Source of the DNA: Clostridiales bacterium UBA2432
GTDB lineage: Bacteria > Bacillota > Clostridia > Lachnospirales > Vallitaleaceae
Length of the DNA stretch: 64,000 nucleotides
Assembly (NCBI GenBank): GCA_002342805.1
Contig: DDQW01000074.1
Span: 178,506 to 242,505 of the forward strand
Direction: 5' to 3'
Within the stretch, counting starts at the first letter, position 1. Each line of letters opens with the position of its first letter. A program made the translations under genes and the position numbers. This document shows, in pieces, positions 54,407 through 63,129 of the stretch. The notes beneath the pieces are model-generated. The model ran no database searches, was not told the origin of the DNA, and was given only the letters and a program-made list of their open reading frames with translations.

Positions 54407-55525
54407 ATGTTGAATACTTTTTCCGGTGAAAAGCTTTATCCTATACTCAAGCCCTTAGCTAAGGCGATTTTTTATCGAAAATTTAATGTTGTCGAAGGCG
54501 ATTATGTTCTTCCGGATTATGAACCCTATATTCTCGTTGGACACCATGTCAGTGCCTTCGATCCGATTATCATTAACTGTTTTTCGAAACGTTTAATATA
54601 TTTTTTGTATGGCGATGTTAATAAGGACTTAAAATTGAGGCAATTTCTTTTAAATCGTTTGGAGATGATTCCTTTTTCTAAGAAAACAGCGGATTTTCGA
54701 TCCATTCGAGAGGTCAAAAAAAAATTAAAGGCCAATAAACCGGTTGGTATCTATCCTGAAGGCTCTGCTACATGGGACGGTAGAACACAGCCTATTATTG
54801 TATCAACGGCTAAACTTATTAAAATGATGAATGTCCCGGTGTATGGTGTGCGTTACTATGGCGCTTATTTATCAAAACCTCGTTGGTGTAAATACACACG
54901 TAAGGGCCAGGTCAAAATGGAGACTTTCTTAGTCATATCTGCAGACGATATTCATGTTCTATCTACAGAGCAAATCGAAAAACGATTGATTTCTAGTATC
55001 CAATATGATGAAATGATGTGGCAAAAGGAAGCTATGGTTCCGTTCAATGGAAAACGACGGGCTGAAAATATTGAACGCCTTTTATATGCCTGTCCGGAAT
55101 GTGGCGCTTTTAATTCATTTACATCCCACAAACATGAATTCACCTGTAATTCATGTGATACGCGTTTCTTTTATTCGGAATATGGCTTTATTAAGAAAAA
55201 GGGTCAAGACTATTGCATGCAAATAAGCGAGTGGAGCCGATGGCAATATAAAACACTCGATACAGTAGAGGGATTCCCTCAAATACGACAAATTGAGACA
55301 TATATCGATGGGGTGCCCTATATTGAGCCTATTTCACTATCAAAAAGCGGAATCAATATTCAATCCAATATCCCCTTTCATGAGATTCGAAGTCTTAGTA
55401 TGACCTTGAGTACACATTTGGAATTTTTTTATCAAGGGAAGAAGTATCGCCTTGTCTTTAAAGAAGGCGCTACCATATCCATTAAATTCTTCCATGACTA
55501 TATAGAACGACATCAAAAAAACTAG
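54407..55525 (+). CDS. 1-acyl-glycerol-3-phosphate-type acyltransferase with C-terminal zinc ribbon
   Basis: A 372-residue protein. Residues ~40-180 are a PlsC-type acyltransferase domain: H47-x4-D52 in GHHVSAFD is the catalytic pair and YPEGSATWDGRT supplies the phosphate-binding EG motif. After it, C229-x2-C232 and C247-x2-C250 build a zinc ribbon, then a ~110-residue C-terminal part rich in beta strands. The acyltransferase would act in phospholipid synthesis at the membrane; the role of the ribbon is unknown. AGGGG-rich ribosome binding site. Confidence 0.85.
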   Translation: MLNTFSGEKLYPILKPLAKAIFYRKFNVVEGDYVLPDYEPYILVGHHVSAFDPIIINCFSKRLIYFLYGDVNKDLKLRQFLLNRLEMIPFSKKTADFRSIREVKKKLKANKPVGIYPEGSATWDGRTQPIIVSTAKLIKMMNVPVYGVRYYGAYLSKPRWCKYTRKGQVKMETFLVISADDIHVLSTEQIEKRLISSIQYDEMMWQKEAMVPFNGKRRAENIERLLYACPECGAFNSFTSHKHEFTCNSCDTRFFYSEYGFIKKKGQDYCMQISEWSRWQYKTLDTVEGFPQIRQIETYIDGVPYIEPISLSKSGINIQSNIPFHEIRSLSMTLSTHLEFFYQGKKYRLVFKEGATISIKFFHDYIERHQKN

Positions 55526-55534
55526 GAGGTATCA

Positions 55535-56920
55535 ATGAATTCAAGTTGGCAGATAGCAATTGATATAACATATATTTTTATTTTTATGCTTATCGCAAAA
55601 CTTATAAAAGAAAAGTTGGGGATTTTTAAGAGCATTATTGTTCCCACATCCTTGTTAGCCGGTTTTATAGGTGTTATCCTTGGCCAAGAGGTCTTAGGTT
55701 GGGTTTGGTTTAATCAAGACTTTTATGAAAACCTGGTCTATCATGGATTAGGCATTGGGTTCATTGCACTAACCTTATCCAATCAAAGCAAGCAACAAGG
55801 TAGAGATTCAGTCAATTCAGGGTTGTTTATTATTTCAAGTTACTGTTTCCAAGGTGTTCTTGGAATGATCATCATTAGTCTGCTTATGATGACCATTAAG
55901 CCGGACCTGTTTTTTGGATTAGGTCTTATCTTACCATTAGCCTATGGGCAAGGTCCGGGATTTGCTTCAAATATTGGAGCTACATGGGATGCAACGCTTG
56001 GAATAGGTTATGCAAACCAATATGGATTAACCCTTGCGACCGTTGGTTTTTTGGTGGGGGGAATCTTGGGACTTATTTTGCTGAATATTATCGTCTATCA
56101 TAAAAATATAAAAGTAAATCGATTACGTACACTTGATGGATTACATTATAAAGAATTAACATTAACGTCCGTTAAAGAAATCAATTTTTTTGACAATTTG
56201 ACAACACAGATTGTCTGGATTAGTGTCATCTATTTTTTGACGCTTACGACCATGCATTATACTTCTGTTTTATTGAGTACGCTTGGAAACATAGGGCAAA
56301 CGGTAGGCGGTTTAATCAATGGCTTTAATTATTTATTTGGAATACTCTATGCGATTTTATTCAAGGTGATTATGGGAGGACTGAATAAAAAAGGGCATAG
56401 AACACTTGAGCTGATGGATGGATATATTATGCATAATATATCGTCCCTTGCCTTTCATGTTATGATTACATGCTCAGTCTTAGCCATTTCTTTTTCTGTG
56501 GTAAAAGAGTATTGGGAAGTCTTGATAGCCATATCCATTGGTGGAGCCATCGGTACCTTAGCCTTTGTCATCGTTTTTGGGAAAATTGCATTTAACCGCT
56601 ATCCATGGTATTATATTTTGGCTATGTTTGGGATGATGACAGGTACCGCTTCAACGGCATTAGCACTCTTGCGTGGTGTTGATCCGGAGCTTGAGACAGA
56701 TGTAGCGAGTAACTTAGTCCTAGGTTCAGCAGTGGCAGCACCCCTTGGATTGCCATTAATGGTCCTACTTGCTTTACCGGCAATTAGTTATGTAAACAAT
56801 ACGAGGCAGTTTTATTATATTGCTTTTTTTGGTATTCTTGCCTATTTAGTTTTAGTCATGTCCATATTAACACTAAGAAGTACAAAAGAAAGAAGGAGAT
56901 TAAACCATGAATCCAAATAA
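55535..56920 (+). CDS. Sodium:glutamate symporter-like protein (GltS/ESS family)
   Basis: A 461-residue membrane protein with about ten to twelve helices. LILPLAYGQGPGFASNIGATWD is characteristic of the ESS family of glutamate:sodium symporters (GltS), and a second pore-like segment LRGVDPELETDVASNLVLGS lies in the other half. Somewhat longer than E. coli GltS (401). Substrate glutamate is likely but unproved. Overlaps DUF896 by 14 bases. Confidence 0.85.
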   Translation: MNSSWQIAIDITYIFIFMLIAKLIKEKLGIFKSIIVPTSLLAGFIGVILGQEVLGWVWFNQDFYENLVYHGLGIGFIALTLSNQSKQQGRDSVNSGLFIISSYCFQGVLGMIIISLLMMTIKPDLFFGLGLILPLAYGQGPGFASNIGATWDATLGIGYANQYGLTLATVGFLVGGILGLILLNIIVYHKNIKVNRLRTLDGLHYKELTLTSVKEINFFDNLTTQIVWISVIYFLTLTTMHYTSVLLSTLGNIGQTVGGLINGFNYLFGILYAILFKVIMGGLNKKGHRTLELMDGYIMHNISSLAFHVMITCSVLAISFSVVKEYWEVLIAISIGGAIGTLAFVIVFGKIAFNRYPWYYILAMFGMMTGTASTALALLRGVDPELETDVASNLVLGSAVAAPLGLPLMVLLALPAISYVNNTRQFYYIAFFGILAYLVLVMSILTLRSTKERRRLNHESK

Positions 56921-57119
56921 ATTAGATCGTATTAATGCACTTTATAAAAAATCAAAAGAAGAGGGTTTAAACGAAGAAGAAAAAGCGGAACAGCAACAAC
57001 TTCGTAAAGAGTATATTCAGCTCGTTCGCAAGAATCTTCGAGGGACATTAAATAATACGACAATTCAATATCCGGATGGATCAAAACAGAAATTAGAAAA
57101 AAGGTATGAAAATGAATAA
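56907..57119 (+). CDS. DUF896 (YnzC-family) small protein
   Basis: A 70-residue highly charged helical protein with the family pattern RINALYKKSKEEGLNEEEKAEQ and RKEYIQLVRKNLRGTL. YnzC of Bacillus is the structural model, a small two-helix hairpin of unknown function. It begins within the end of the symporter gene behind GAAGGAG and overlaps the next start. Confidence 0.9.
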   Translation: MNPNKLDRINALYKKSKEEGLNEEEKAEQQQLRKEYIQLVRKNLRGTLNNTTIQYPDGSKQKLEKRYENE

Positions 57120-57669
57120 TTTACACGTAAAGAAACACATACGAAGGACCTATTTAGATCAAAGAAAGGCCCTTGGCCAAGACCATGTTATTGCATCAAG
57201 TCAACTGATTTCGCATCGAATTTTGTCCAGCGAAAGTTATCGTCTTGCAAAAACGATTTTTTGCTATTATCCAAGCAATAAAGAATGTAATATATTAGAT
57301 GTTGCCCAAGATGCGCTCAATGAAGGGAAAATTGTTGCTTTCCCTAAATCTTATAATCAACGGTATATGGATTTTCTTCAAATTCATAGTATCACGTCTT
57401 TTGAAAAAGGACGATTTGATATTATGGAGCCTATCAGCAATCAAGTGGTTGAACCGGATCAAGATACGCTTGTACTGGTCCCCGGTATTGCTTTTGATGA
57501 AAAAAACTATCGCATTGGTTATGGAGGGGGCTATTATGACTCTTATTTTGATCGGTTTTCAAAATCAGGACTCAAAAAAATCGGTGTTTATTACCAATGG
57601 CAAAAAACACCGATGATTCCGGTTGAATTGCATGACATTCCCTTAGATCATATCATTCATGACGGCTAA
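57112..57669 (+). CDS. 5-formyltetrahydrofolate cyclo-ligase
   Basis: Converts 5-formyl-THF to 5,10-methenyl-THF with ATP, a salvage step of one-carbon metabolism. The 185-residue protein (YqgN/YgfA family) has the basic N-terminus HIRRTYLDQRKAL, PSNKECNILDVAQDAL and the signature GIAFDEKNYRIGYGGGYYDSY near its C-terminus. ATG 57112 fits AAAAAAGG upstream better than ATG 57106. It overlaps DUF896 by 8 bases and ends 4 bases inside the convergent DUF1292 gene. Confidence 0.93.
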   Translation: MNNLHVKKHIRRTYLDQRKALGQDHVIASSQLISHRILSSESYRLAKTIFCYYPSNKECNILDVAQDALNEGKIVAFPKSYNQRYMDFLQIHSITSFEKGRFDIMEPISNQVVEPDQDTLVLVPGIAFDEKNYRIGYGGGYYDSYFDRFSKSGLKKIGVYYQWQKTPMIPVELHDIPLDHIIHDG

Positions 57670-57986
57670 TGATCTTGAAGGGCTAAAAATGTTTTTGATA
57701 CTAGATCAAATTCTTCATCATCATCAATCATGTCGAGATTAAGAGAATGATCGTCATTTTCTTCAAATCGATACAGTAAAGCCTGTTCATTATCCGGATG
57801 TAATAAGGCAATATAGGTTTGCTCATTAATGGTGAATGAATCAATAATTGGACATACGAGAGTTGTGTCATCGTCTAAAGTCAGTGTAATGGACTCTTTT
57901 TCATGTGAGGAAGAACAGCCACATGAATGTTCAGAAGATGAACAATCCCCTTTGCAGTTGCAATCATGGTTATTATCTATTGTCAT
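57666..57986 (-). CDS. DUF1292 protein with cysteine-rich N-terminus
   Basis: A 106-residue acidic protein. The last ~75 residues match DUF1292 (YrzB-like), with ITLTLDDDTTLVCPIIDSF and DEEFDLVSKTFLALQ. The N-terminal ~30 residues are unusual: HDCNCKGDCSSSEHSCGCSSSH has five cysteines and several histidines and could bind metal. AGGAGT before the ATG at 57984-57986. Function unknown. Confidence 0.83.
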   Translation of the reverse strand: MTIDNNHDCNCKGDCSSSEHSCGCSSSHEKESITLTLDDDTTLVCPIIDSFTINEQTYIALLHPDNEQALLYRFEENDDHSLNLDMIDDDEEFDLVSKTFLALQDH

Positions 57987-58038
57987 AAGAACTCCTTTTC
58001 AATGTTTAATCTAGTTTCTTATAAATACTAACACTATT

Positions 58039-58066
58039 ATTATACTGAAGAGGAAGGGTTTGTCAA
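58039..58066 (-). promoter_or_regulatory. Sigma-A promoter for the DUF1292 gene
   Basis: On the minus strand a perfect TTGACA (58061-58066), 16-base spacer and perfect TATAAT (58039-58044). Confidence 0.8.
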
Positions 58067-58077
58067 CCAAATATATA

Positions 58078-58106
58078 TTGTATATCTTTTGAACATGAGA
58101 TATAAT
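58078..58106 (+). promoter_or_regulatory. Sigma-A promoter for ruvAB
   Basis: TTGTAT (58078-58083), 17-base spacer, perfect TATAAT (58101-58106). It lies back to back with the DUF1292 promoter, only 11 bases between the two -35 boxes. I see no LexA-type operator in the gap. Confidence 0.7.
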
Positions 58107-58135
58107 ACTAAGTAAAGAAACTTTGGAGGAGCATT

Positions 58136-58732
58136 ATGATTAGTTACATTCATGGCATACTTGTGGCAAAACGTATGGATTCAGTCATCGTAGAATGCCA
58201 GCATATCGGATACGAAATATTTGTGCCCTTAAGTGTTTTAACACAGTTACCAAGCACAGGTTCAGAAGTGAAAATGTATACAGAATTATATGTCAGAGAA
58301 GATATATTAAGATTATATGGATTTACATCGGAAGAGGATATAGACATTTTCAGGAAACTTATCGGTGTATCCGGTATCGGACCTAAGGGGGCTCTTGGTA
58401 TTTTATCAACCTTAACCCCTGATGATTTGAGAATTGCTGTGTTAACGGATGATGCAAAGCGCATCAGCCAAGCAAAGGGAATCGGTAAAAAAACAGCTGA
58501 AAAATTAATCATTGAGTTAAAAGATAAGCTAAAGTCGATTGACTTAGAGACATTGTCACAATCATCGAAGGATGTTTCAGGATTGAGCACATTTATTGAT
58601 GAAGCCCTCCTTGGATTAACCGGCTTAGGTTATACGGAAACAGAGGCGCTTCATGCTATCAAACATGTTAAAGATGCAGAATCGACATCAGAGCTTATAC
58701 GTCAATCGCTTATTTTTTTAGCTAAGGAGTAA
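58136..58732 (+). CDS. ruvA: Holliday junction branch migration protein RuvA
   Basis: A 198-residue DNA-binding subunit that tetramerises on Holliday junctions and recruits RuvB. OB-fold at the N-terminus, two helix-hairpin-helix motifs (GVSGIGPKGALGIL and AKGIGKKTAEKLI) and a C-terminal domain III (ALLGLTGLGYTETEALHAI). Forms an operon with ruvB, 2 bases apart; ruvC is not adjacent. Confidence 0.97.
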   Translation: MISYIHGILVAKRMDSVIVECQHIGYEIFVPLSVLTQLPSTGSEVKMYTELYVREDILRLYGFTSEEDIDIFRKLIGVSGIGPKGALGILSTLTPDDLRIAVLTDDAKRISQAKGIGKKTAEKLIIELKDKLKSIDLETLSQSSKDVSGLSTFIDEALLGLTGLGYTETEALHAIKHVKDAESTSELIRQSLIFLAKE

Positions 58733-58734
58733 AC

Positions 58735-59733
58735 ATGAAGAAACGATTAATAACCAACCAAATGATTGAAGAAGATATAACGATTGAGACATCCTTACGT
58801 CCATCATGCCTTGATGATTATATCGGGCAAGAAAAAGCCAAAGAAAATATTCGAATTTTTTTAGAGGCGGCGAAACAAAGAAATGAACCTTTAGATCATG
58901 TTCTCTTATATGGCCCTCCCGGCCTTGGAAAAACGACACTTGCATCCATTATCGGCCATGAAATGGGTGTGAATTTAAAAATAACTTCCGGACCGGCCAT
59001 AGAACGACCGGGCGATATCGCGGCCCTTTTAAATAATCTTCAAGAAGGCGATCTCTTGTTTATTGATGAAATACATCGCTTGAACCGACAAGTTGAAGAA
59101 GTGATGTATCCGGCAATGGAAGATTATGTGATTGATATTTTGATTGGAAAAGGACCGGCGGCTAAGTCTATACGGCTGGATCTACCTAAATTCACACTAG
59201 TCGGAGCGACAACGCGTGTCGGATTACTATCCTCACCGCTTCGTGACCGCTTTGGTGTACTTCATAAGCTTGAATTTTATACACCACAAGAGCTTGCAAC
59301 TATTATTCATCGAAGTGCAAAGGTATTAAAGGTCGAGATTGATGTCAATGGAGCCTATGAAATTGCACGTCGATCAAGAGGAACCCCACGGCTTGCAAAT
59401 CGACTTCTTAAGCGTGTGAGAGATTTTGCACAAGTAAAATTTGATGGTGTCATTACCGAAGAGGTTGCCAAAGCTTCCTTAGATTTACTCGATGTTGATC
59501 CCCTAGGCTTAGATAAAAATGATCGCAAAATGCTGATTACCTTGATTGAAAAATATCAAGGAGGTCCTGTTGGACTAGATACCCTAGCGGCAACAATCGG
59601 CGAGGAATCGGATACGGTTGAGGAGGTCTATGAGCCTTTTTTATTGCAACTTGGACTTTTAAACAGAACACCACGTGGACGAATGGTGACACCTTATTGT
59701 TATAAACATTTTGGAATAATTATGAATAACTAG
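58735..59733 (+). CDS. ruvB: Holliday junction branch migration helicase RuvB
   Basis: A 332-residue AAA+ motor. Walker A YGPPGLGKTTLASIIGHEM near residue 60, Walker B DEIHRLNRQVEE, sensor GATTRVGLLSSPLRDRFG and a C-terminal winged helix with NRTPRGRMVT. Starts 2 bases after ruvA and is followed by an uncharacterised winged-helix gene. Confidence 0.97.
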   Translation: MKKRLITNQMIEEDITIETSLRPSCLDDYIGQEKAKENIRIFLEAAKQRNEPLDHVLLYGPPGLGKTTLASIIGHEMGVNLKITSGPAIERPGDIAALLNNLQEGDLLFIDEIHRLNRQVEEVMYPAMEDYVIDILIGKGPAAKSIRLDLPKFTLVGATTRVGLLSSPLRDRFGVLHKLEFYTPQELATIIHRSAKVLKVEIDVNGAYEIARRSRGTPRLANRLLKRVRDFAQVKFDGVITEEVAKASLDLLDVDPLGLDKNDRKMLITLIEKYQGGPVGLDTLAATIGEESDTVEEVYEPFLLQLGLLNRTPRGRMVTPYCYKHFGIIMNN

Positions 59734-59741
59734 GGGGCTAT

Positions 59742-60284
59742 ATGAATAAAGAATTGGTTTTGTTAAATATCATTGCATCCGACGGAAACATTAATCAACG
59801 TGTTTTGGCAAAAGCTTTAGATGTAAGCTTAGGAACGGTTAATCATATGTTGCAAGAATATGAAGATCAAGAAATCATGACACCGATTCCAAAGAAAAAC
59901 CGAAAAGTTGAATATTTATTAACCGATTACGGCAAAGAATATCATAATAAACTCTTAGTGGAATATATTTCTTCTTGTTTTGATGCGATTTCCCACATAC
60001 GAAAAAAGGTAAAGGAAAAGATATATGAATTGGTCGAACAGGGAATCAAACAATTCTTTATTCAAGGTAATACCGATGAAATTCTTCGTTTGGTCAAGAT
60101 GTGTTTGTTTGAAGTGAGTCGAGAAGAGTCCATATCGTATGAATTGATTAGCGAAGTACAATCTTTTGATGACCATATTCAGCAAATGGATGAAAACGAA
60201 AAAAATGTGTCGGCCGTCATTGGTTGGTCTGTTTTTCCGGAGAACAAGTATTATGAAATACACTACAAGAACTTATTATCTTAA
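59742..60284 (+). CDS. Winged-helix protein of unknown function
   Basis: A 180-residue protein. Residues ~3-70 form a winged-helix domain: ILASDGNINQRVLAKALDVS then LGTVNHMLQEYEDQEIM, with a basic PIPKKNRKVEYLLTDYGKE wing, similar to MarR/LPS-biosynthesis-modulator type. The rest is helical and has no recognised motif. It starts 8 bases after ruvB and lies before zapA, so it is probably in the ruvAB transcript. What it controls is unknown. Confidence 0.65.
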   Translation: MNKELVLLNIIASDGNINQRVLAKALDVSLGTVNHMLQEYEDQEIMTPIPKKNRKVEYLLTDYGKEYHNKLLVEYISSCFDAISHIRKKVKEKIYELVEQGIKQFFIQGNTDEILRLVKMCLFEVSREESISYELISEVQSFDDHIQQMDENEKNVSAVIGWSVFPENKYYEIHYKNLLS

Positions 60285-60321
60285 AAAAGATCTAATCACT
60301 ATACTATAAGGGGGTTTTTAT

Positions 60322-60645
60322 ATGGCAACGAAGAATGAATCAAAAGTACTTATAGGCGGCAATGTATATACCTTAAGCGGAGACGAGAGTGAAGAGTATT
60401 TACAGCATGTTGCCCTATATATTAACAAAAAAATGGACGAGGTTCGTACCTCGGAGAATGGAAAAAAATTAAACACACGCTTGCAATCGGTCTTATTAGC
60501 CATTAATATTGCGGATGACTATTTTAAAATCAAGACAAGTATCGATGAAAAAGATCGAGAGATAAAGGAACTAAAAAGTGAAACCGAACGTCTAAAAAAA
60601 GAACTTGATGAGTATATCGATTTATTTGAGCATGATGGTTTGTAA
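60322..60645 (+). CDS. zapA: Cell division protein ZapA
   Basis: A 107-residue ZapA-type protein: N-terminal beta part VLIGGNVYTLSGDESEEYLQHVA followed by a coiled coil (IDEKDREIKELKSETERLKKELDEY). It bundles FtsZ filaments. Good GGGGG site before ATG 60322. The next two genes (U32 family and SEDS family) are the neighbours seen in many clostridia. Confidence 0.92.
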   Translation: MATKNESKVLIGGNVYTLSGDESEEYLQHVALYINKKMDEVRTSENGKKLNTRLQSVLLAINIADDYFKIKTSIDEKDREIKELKSETERLKKELDEYIDLFEHDGL

Positions 60646-60659
60646 GCCTAGGAGGCAGT

Positions 60660-63122
60660 ATGTCGAGTAAAATAAAAGATCCTGAAATATTAGCGCCTGT
60701 TGGGCATATCGATGCATTTTATTCAGCGATAAGTGCTGGATGTGATGCGGTTTATTTAGGTGGACTTCAATTTGGTGCGAGGGACTATGCGAAAAATTTT
60801 GATCATGAAACATTAGCTGAACTTGTGCGCTATGCCCATTTACGTGACGTAAGAGTTTATTATACGCTTAATACCCTTATTAAGGATATTGAGTTTGAAC
60901 AATTGCATAAGGAGTTAGAATTCTTAGACACACTTTGTCTTGATGCCTTGATCATACAAGATTTAGGTGTTTTTGAGTATATACGGACCTATTTTCCGAC
61001 TTTTATTTTGCATGGAAGTACCCAATTAAATATTCATAATGTCGAGGATGCACGCTTTTTCTATGATTTGGGATTTGAGCGGATCGTCTTAGCCCGTGAG
61101 TGTAGTTTGACCGATGTTGCATCAATTATTGAAAGGGTTCCGATTGAAGTTGAGACATTTGTACATGGCGCTTTATGTTATTCTTTTAGTGGACAGTGCT
61201 TAATGAGTAGCTTTTACGGAGGCCGAAGTGGGAATCGGGGTAAGTGTGCCGGCCCATGTCGATTGCCGTTTACGATCAATGATCAGAGTGGATATTATCT
61301 AAGTATGAAAGATCAAATGACCTTAGAAATACTACCACAGCTGATTTTAGCGGGAATTGATTCCTTTAAAATTGAAGGACGAATGAAAAATGCAGACTAT
61401 GTTTTTTATGCGACCTATCTATATCGAAAATATCGAGCCCTTGCCATTGAATGTATCCAAGAAGAACGTATTAAAGATTACCGTGTTCTTCAAGAGGATA
61501 TTGACCTTCTAAAGATTATCTATAATCGAGGGGATTTTACCCAAGGATATTATTTTTCTCACCCTCAAAGCCAGATTTCTGTGAAGCATCCCAAACACCT
61601 AGGCTTACATGTCGGATCGGCTCAAGTTACAGGGAAGACGATAAGCCTTGATTTAGATGAAAAACTACATCAAGGTGATGTCATTGAATGGCATGTGCCT
61701 TCAGTGAATTTAGGGGAAGTCAATCATCCGACAAGTACGCTAGAGACGGATTGGACTCAAAGAAAAATCCTATTAAATAAAAATTTACCGATTGTCACAA
61801 AGATCATCACACTTGATGGAGTAAAAAACGCGACTATTCAATTATACAAAATTTTTGATCCCATGATATCAAAAGGTATCGATGCCTTAAAAGAAGATCG
61901 CCATATAGACGTTCAGGTTCGCGTCATGGCAAAAGTCGGCAAATCGCTACACTTAGATATGAATTATAAAGACATAGATGATAAGAGGTATTCCTTTTCA
62001 ATCGATGGTTTTGTTGTGGAAGAAGCTCAAAAAAGACCTCTTGATGAAGATACCGTAAAAAAACAATTCAATAAAACGGAAGATAGCATCTTTGTTTTTA
62101 AGTTTGAAGAGATGACCATTGATGGTCATGCTTTCGTTCCAATAGGGGCAATGAATCAACTGCGCCGGGATGCATTACTGCTATTGGAAAACAACAAATT
62201 AGACCTATATTGGAAAAAAAGAGTGCCTTATCAATTGAAAAACCTTATGGGTCGACAGACCAAAGCTAAACCTGAGATAGAAGGGGTTAATCGAGAAAGA
62301 CGACTGCGCATACTTGTGTCTTCTTATGAACAATGGGAAGGGCTTAAGGAAAGCTATAAGAAAAAAGCAGGTTTAGAACTAGTGGATCGAATATACGTGG
62401 ATTCTACAGACATGTCTATTGATAAAATCAATGTGATACTCAAGGAGAAAGAAAGCTTTGAGGATCAGACAAAGATATATCTTGCCTTGCCACATGTACT
62501 ATTTCCTGCATCAAAGCAGACCTTGATTGAAGCCCTCGACCGAATAAATATAAGTGCAGTTGATGGATTTTTAATTCGTAGTCTGGGACAAATCCATATG
62601 TTGGCTTCATACAATAAGCCAATAGCATCGGATTATAATATACATGCATTTAATCAGTGGTCTACAAGATTTTTATACTCAAATGTCGAGACAGTAACAT
62701 TGTCTGTTGAATTAAATGCACGTGGGATGGAAGATATTCTTGATAAAACCCTTGAAATGGATTGTGAATGGATTGCCTATGGACACATTGGCCTGATGCA
62801 TTCGTCAACATGTGCATATAAGAGCCGTTATGGAAGATGTGATTATTCTACTGATGGGCATCATTTGCACATGAAAGATCGTAAACAAGAGAGTCTACAT
62901 GTAACGAGCCATTGTAAGTATTGTTACAATAGCATATATAATGCGAAAGCAACAAATTTACTTGACTATAGGCAACAGTTAAAAGGAAAATACCGCATTG
63001 AATATACTTATGAGTCGAAAGAAGAAGTGATTAAATTGATGGATCCATTATATCAAGGCAAACCACCTTTTTTTGATGAATCAAAAATGACGAAAGGTCA
63101 TATTCAACGTGGTGTAAAATAG
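60660..63122 (+). CDS. U32-family peptidase-like protein (collagenase/RlhA type)
   Basis: An 820-residue protein of the U32 family. The N-terminal domain shows EILAPVGHIDAFYSAISAG and the U32 signature region with ETFVHGALCYSFSGQC and GGRSGNRGKCAGPCR (about residues 167-203). A middle DUF3656-like region and a C-terminal part with C-x-Y-x-SR and CKYC-type cysteines follow. Relatives act as 23S rRNA hydroxylases (RlhA) or are called proteases; which applies here is not clear. Longer than E. coli RlhA (653). Starts 14 bases after zapA. Confidence 0.88.
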   Translation: MSSKIKDPEILAPVGHIDAFYSAISAGCDAVYLGGLQFGARDYAKNFDHETLAELVRYAHLRDVRVYYTLNTLIKDIEFEQLHKELEFLDTLCLDALIIQDLGVFEYIRTYFPTFILHGSTQLNIHNVEDARFFYDLGFERIVLARECSLTDVASIIERVPIEVETFVHGALCYSFSGQCLMSSFYGGRSGNRGKCAGPCRLPFTINDQSGYYLSMKDQMTLEILPQLILAGIDSFKIEGRMKNADYVFYATYLYRKYRALAIECIQEERIKDYRVLQEDIDLLKIIYNRGDFTQGYYFSHPQSQISVKHPKHLGLHVGSAQVTGKTISLDLDEKLHQGDVIEWHVPSVNLGEVNHPTSTLETDWTQRKILLNKNLPIVTKIITLDGVKNATIQLYKIFDPMISKGIDALKEDRHIDVQVRVMAKVGKSLHLDMNYKDIDDKRYSFSIDGFVVEEAQKRPLDEDTVKKQFNKTEDSIFVFKFEEMTIDGHAFVPIGAMNQLRRDALLLLENNKLDLYWKKRVPYQLKNLMGRQTKAKPEIEGVNRERRLRILVSSYEQWEGLKESYKKKAGLELVDRIYVDSTDMSIDKINVILKEKESFEDQTKIYLALPHVLFPASKQTLIEALDRINISAVDGFLIRSLGQIHMLASYNKPIASDYNIHAFNQWSTRFLYSNVETVTLSVELNARGMEDILDKTLEMDCEWIAYGHIGLMHSSTCAYKSRYGRCDYSTDGHHLHMKDRKQESLHVTSHCKYCYNSIYNAKATNLLDYRQQLKGKYRIEYTYESKEEVIKLMDPLYQGKPPFFDESKMTKGHIQRGVK

Positions 63123-63129
63123 GTGATTT

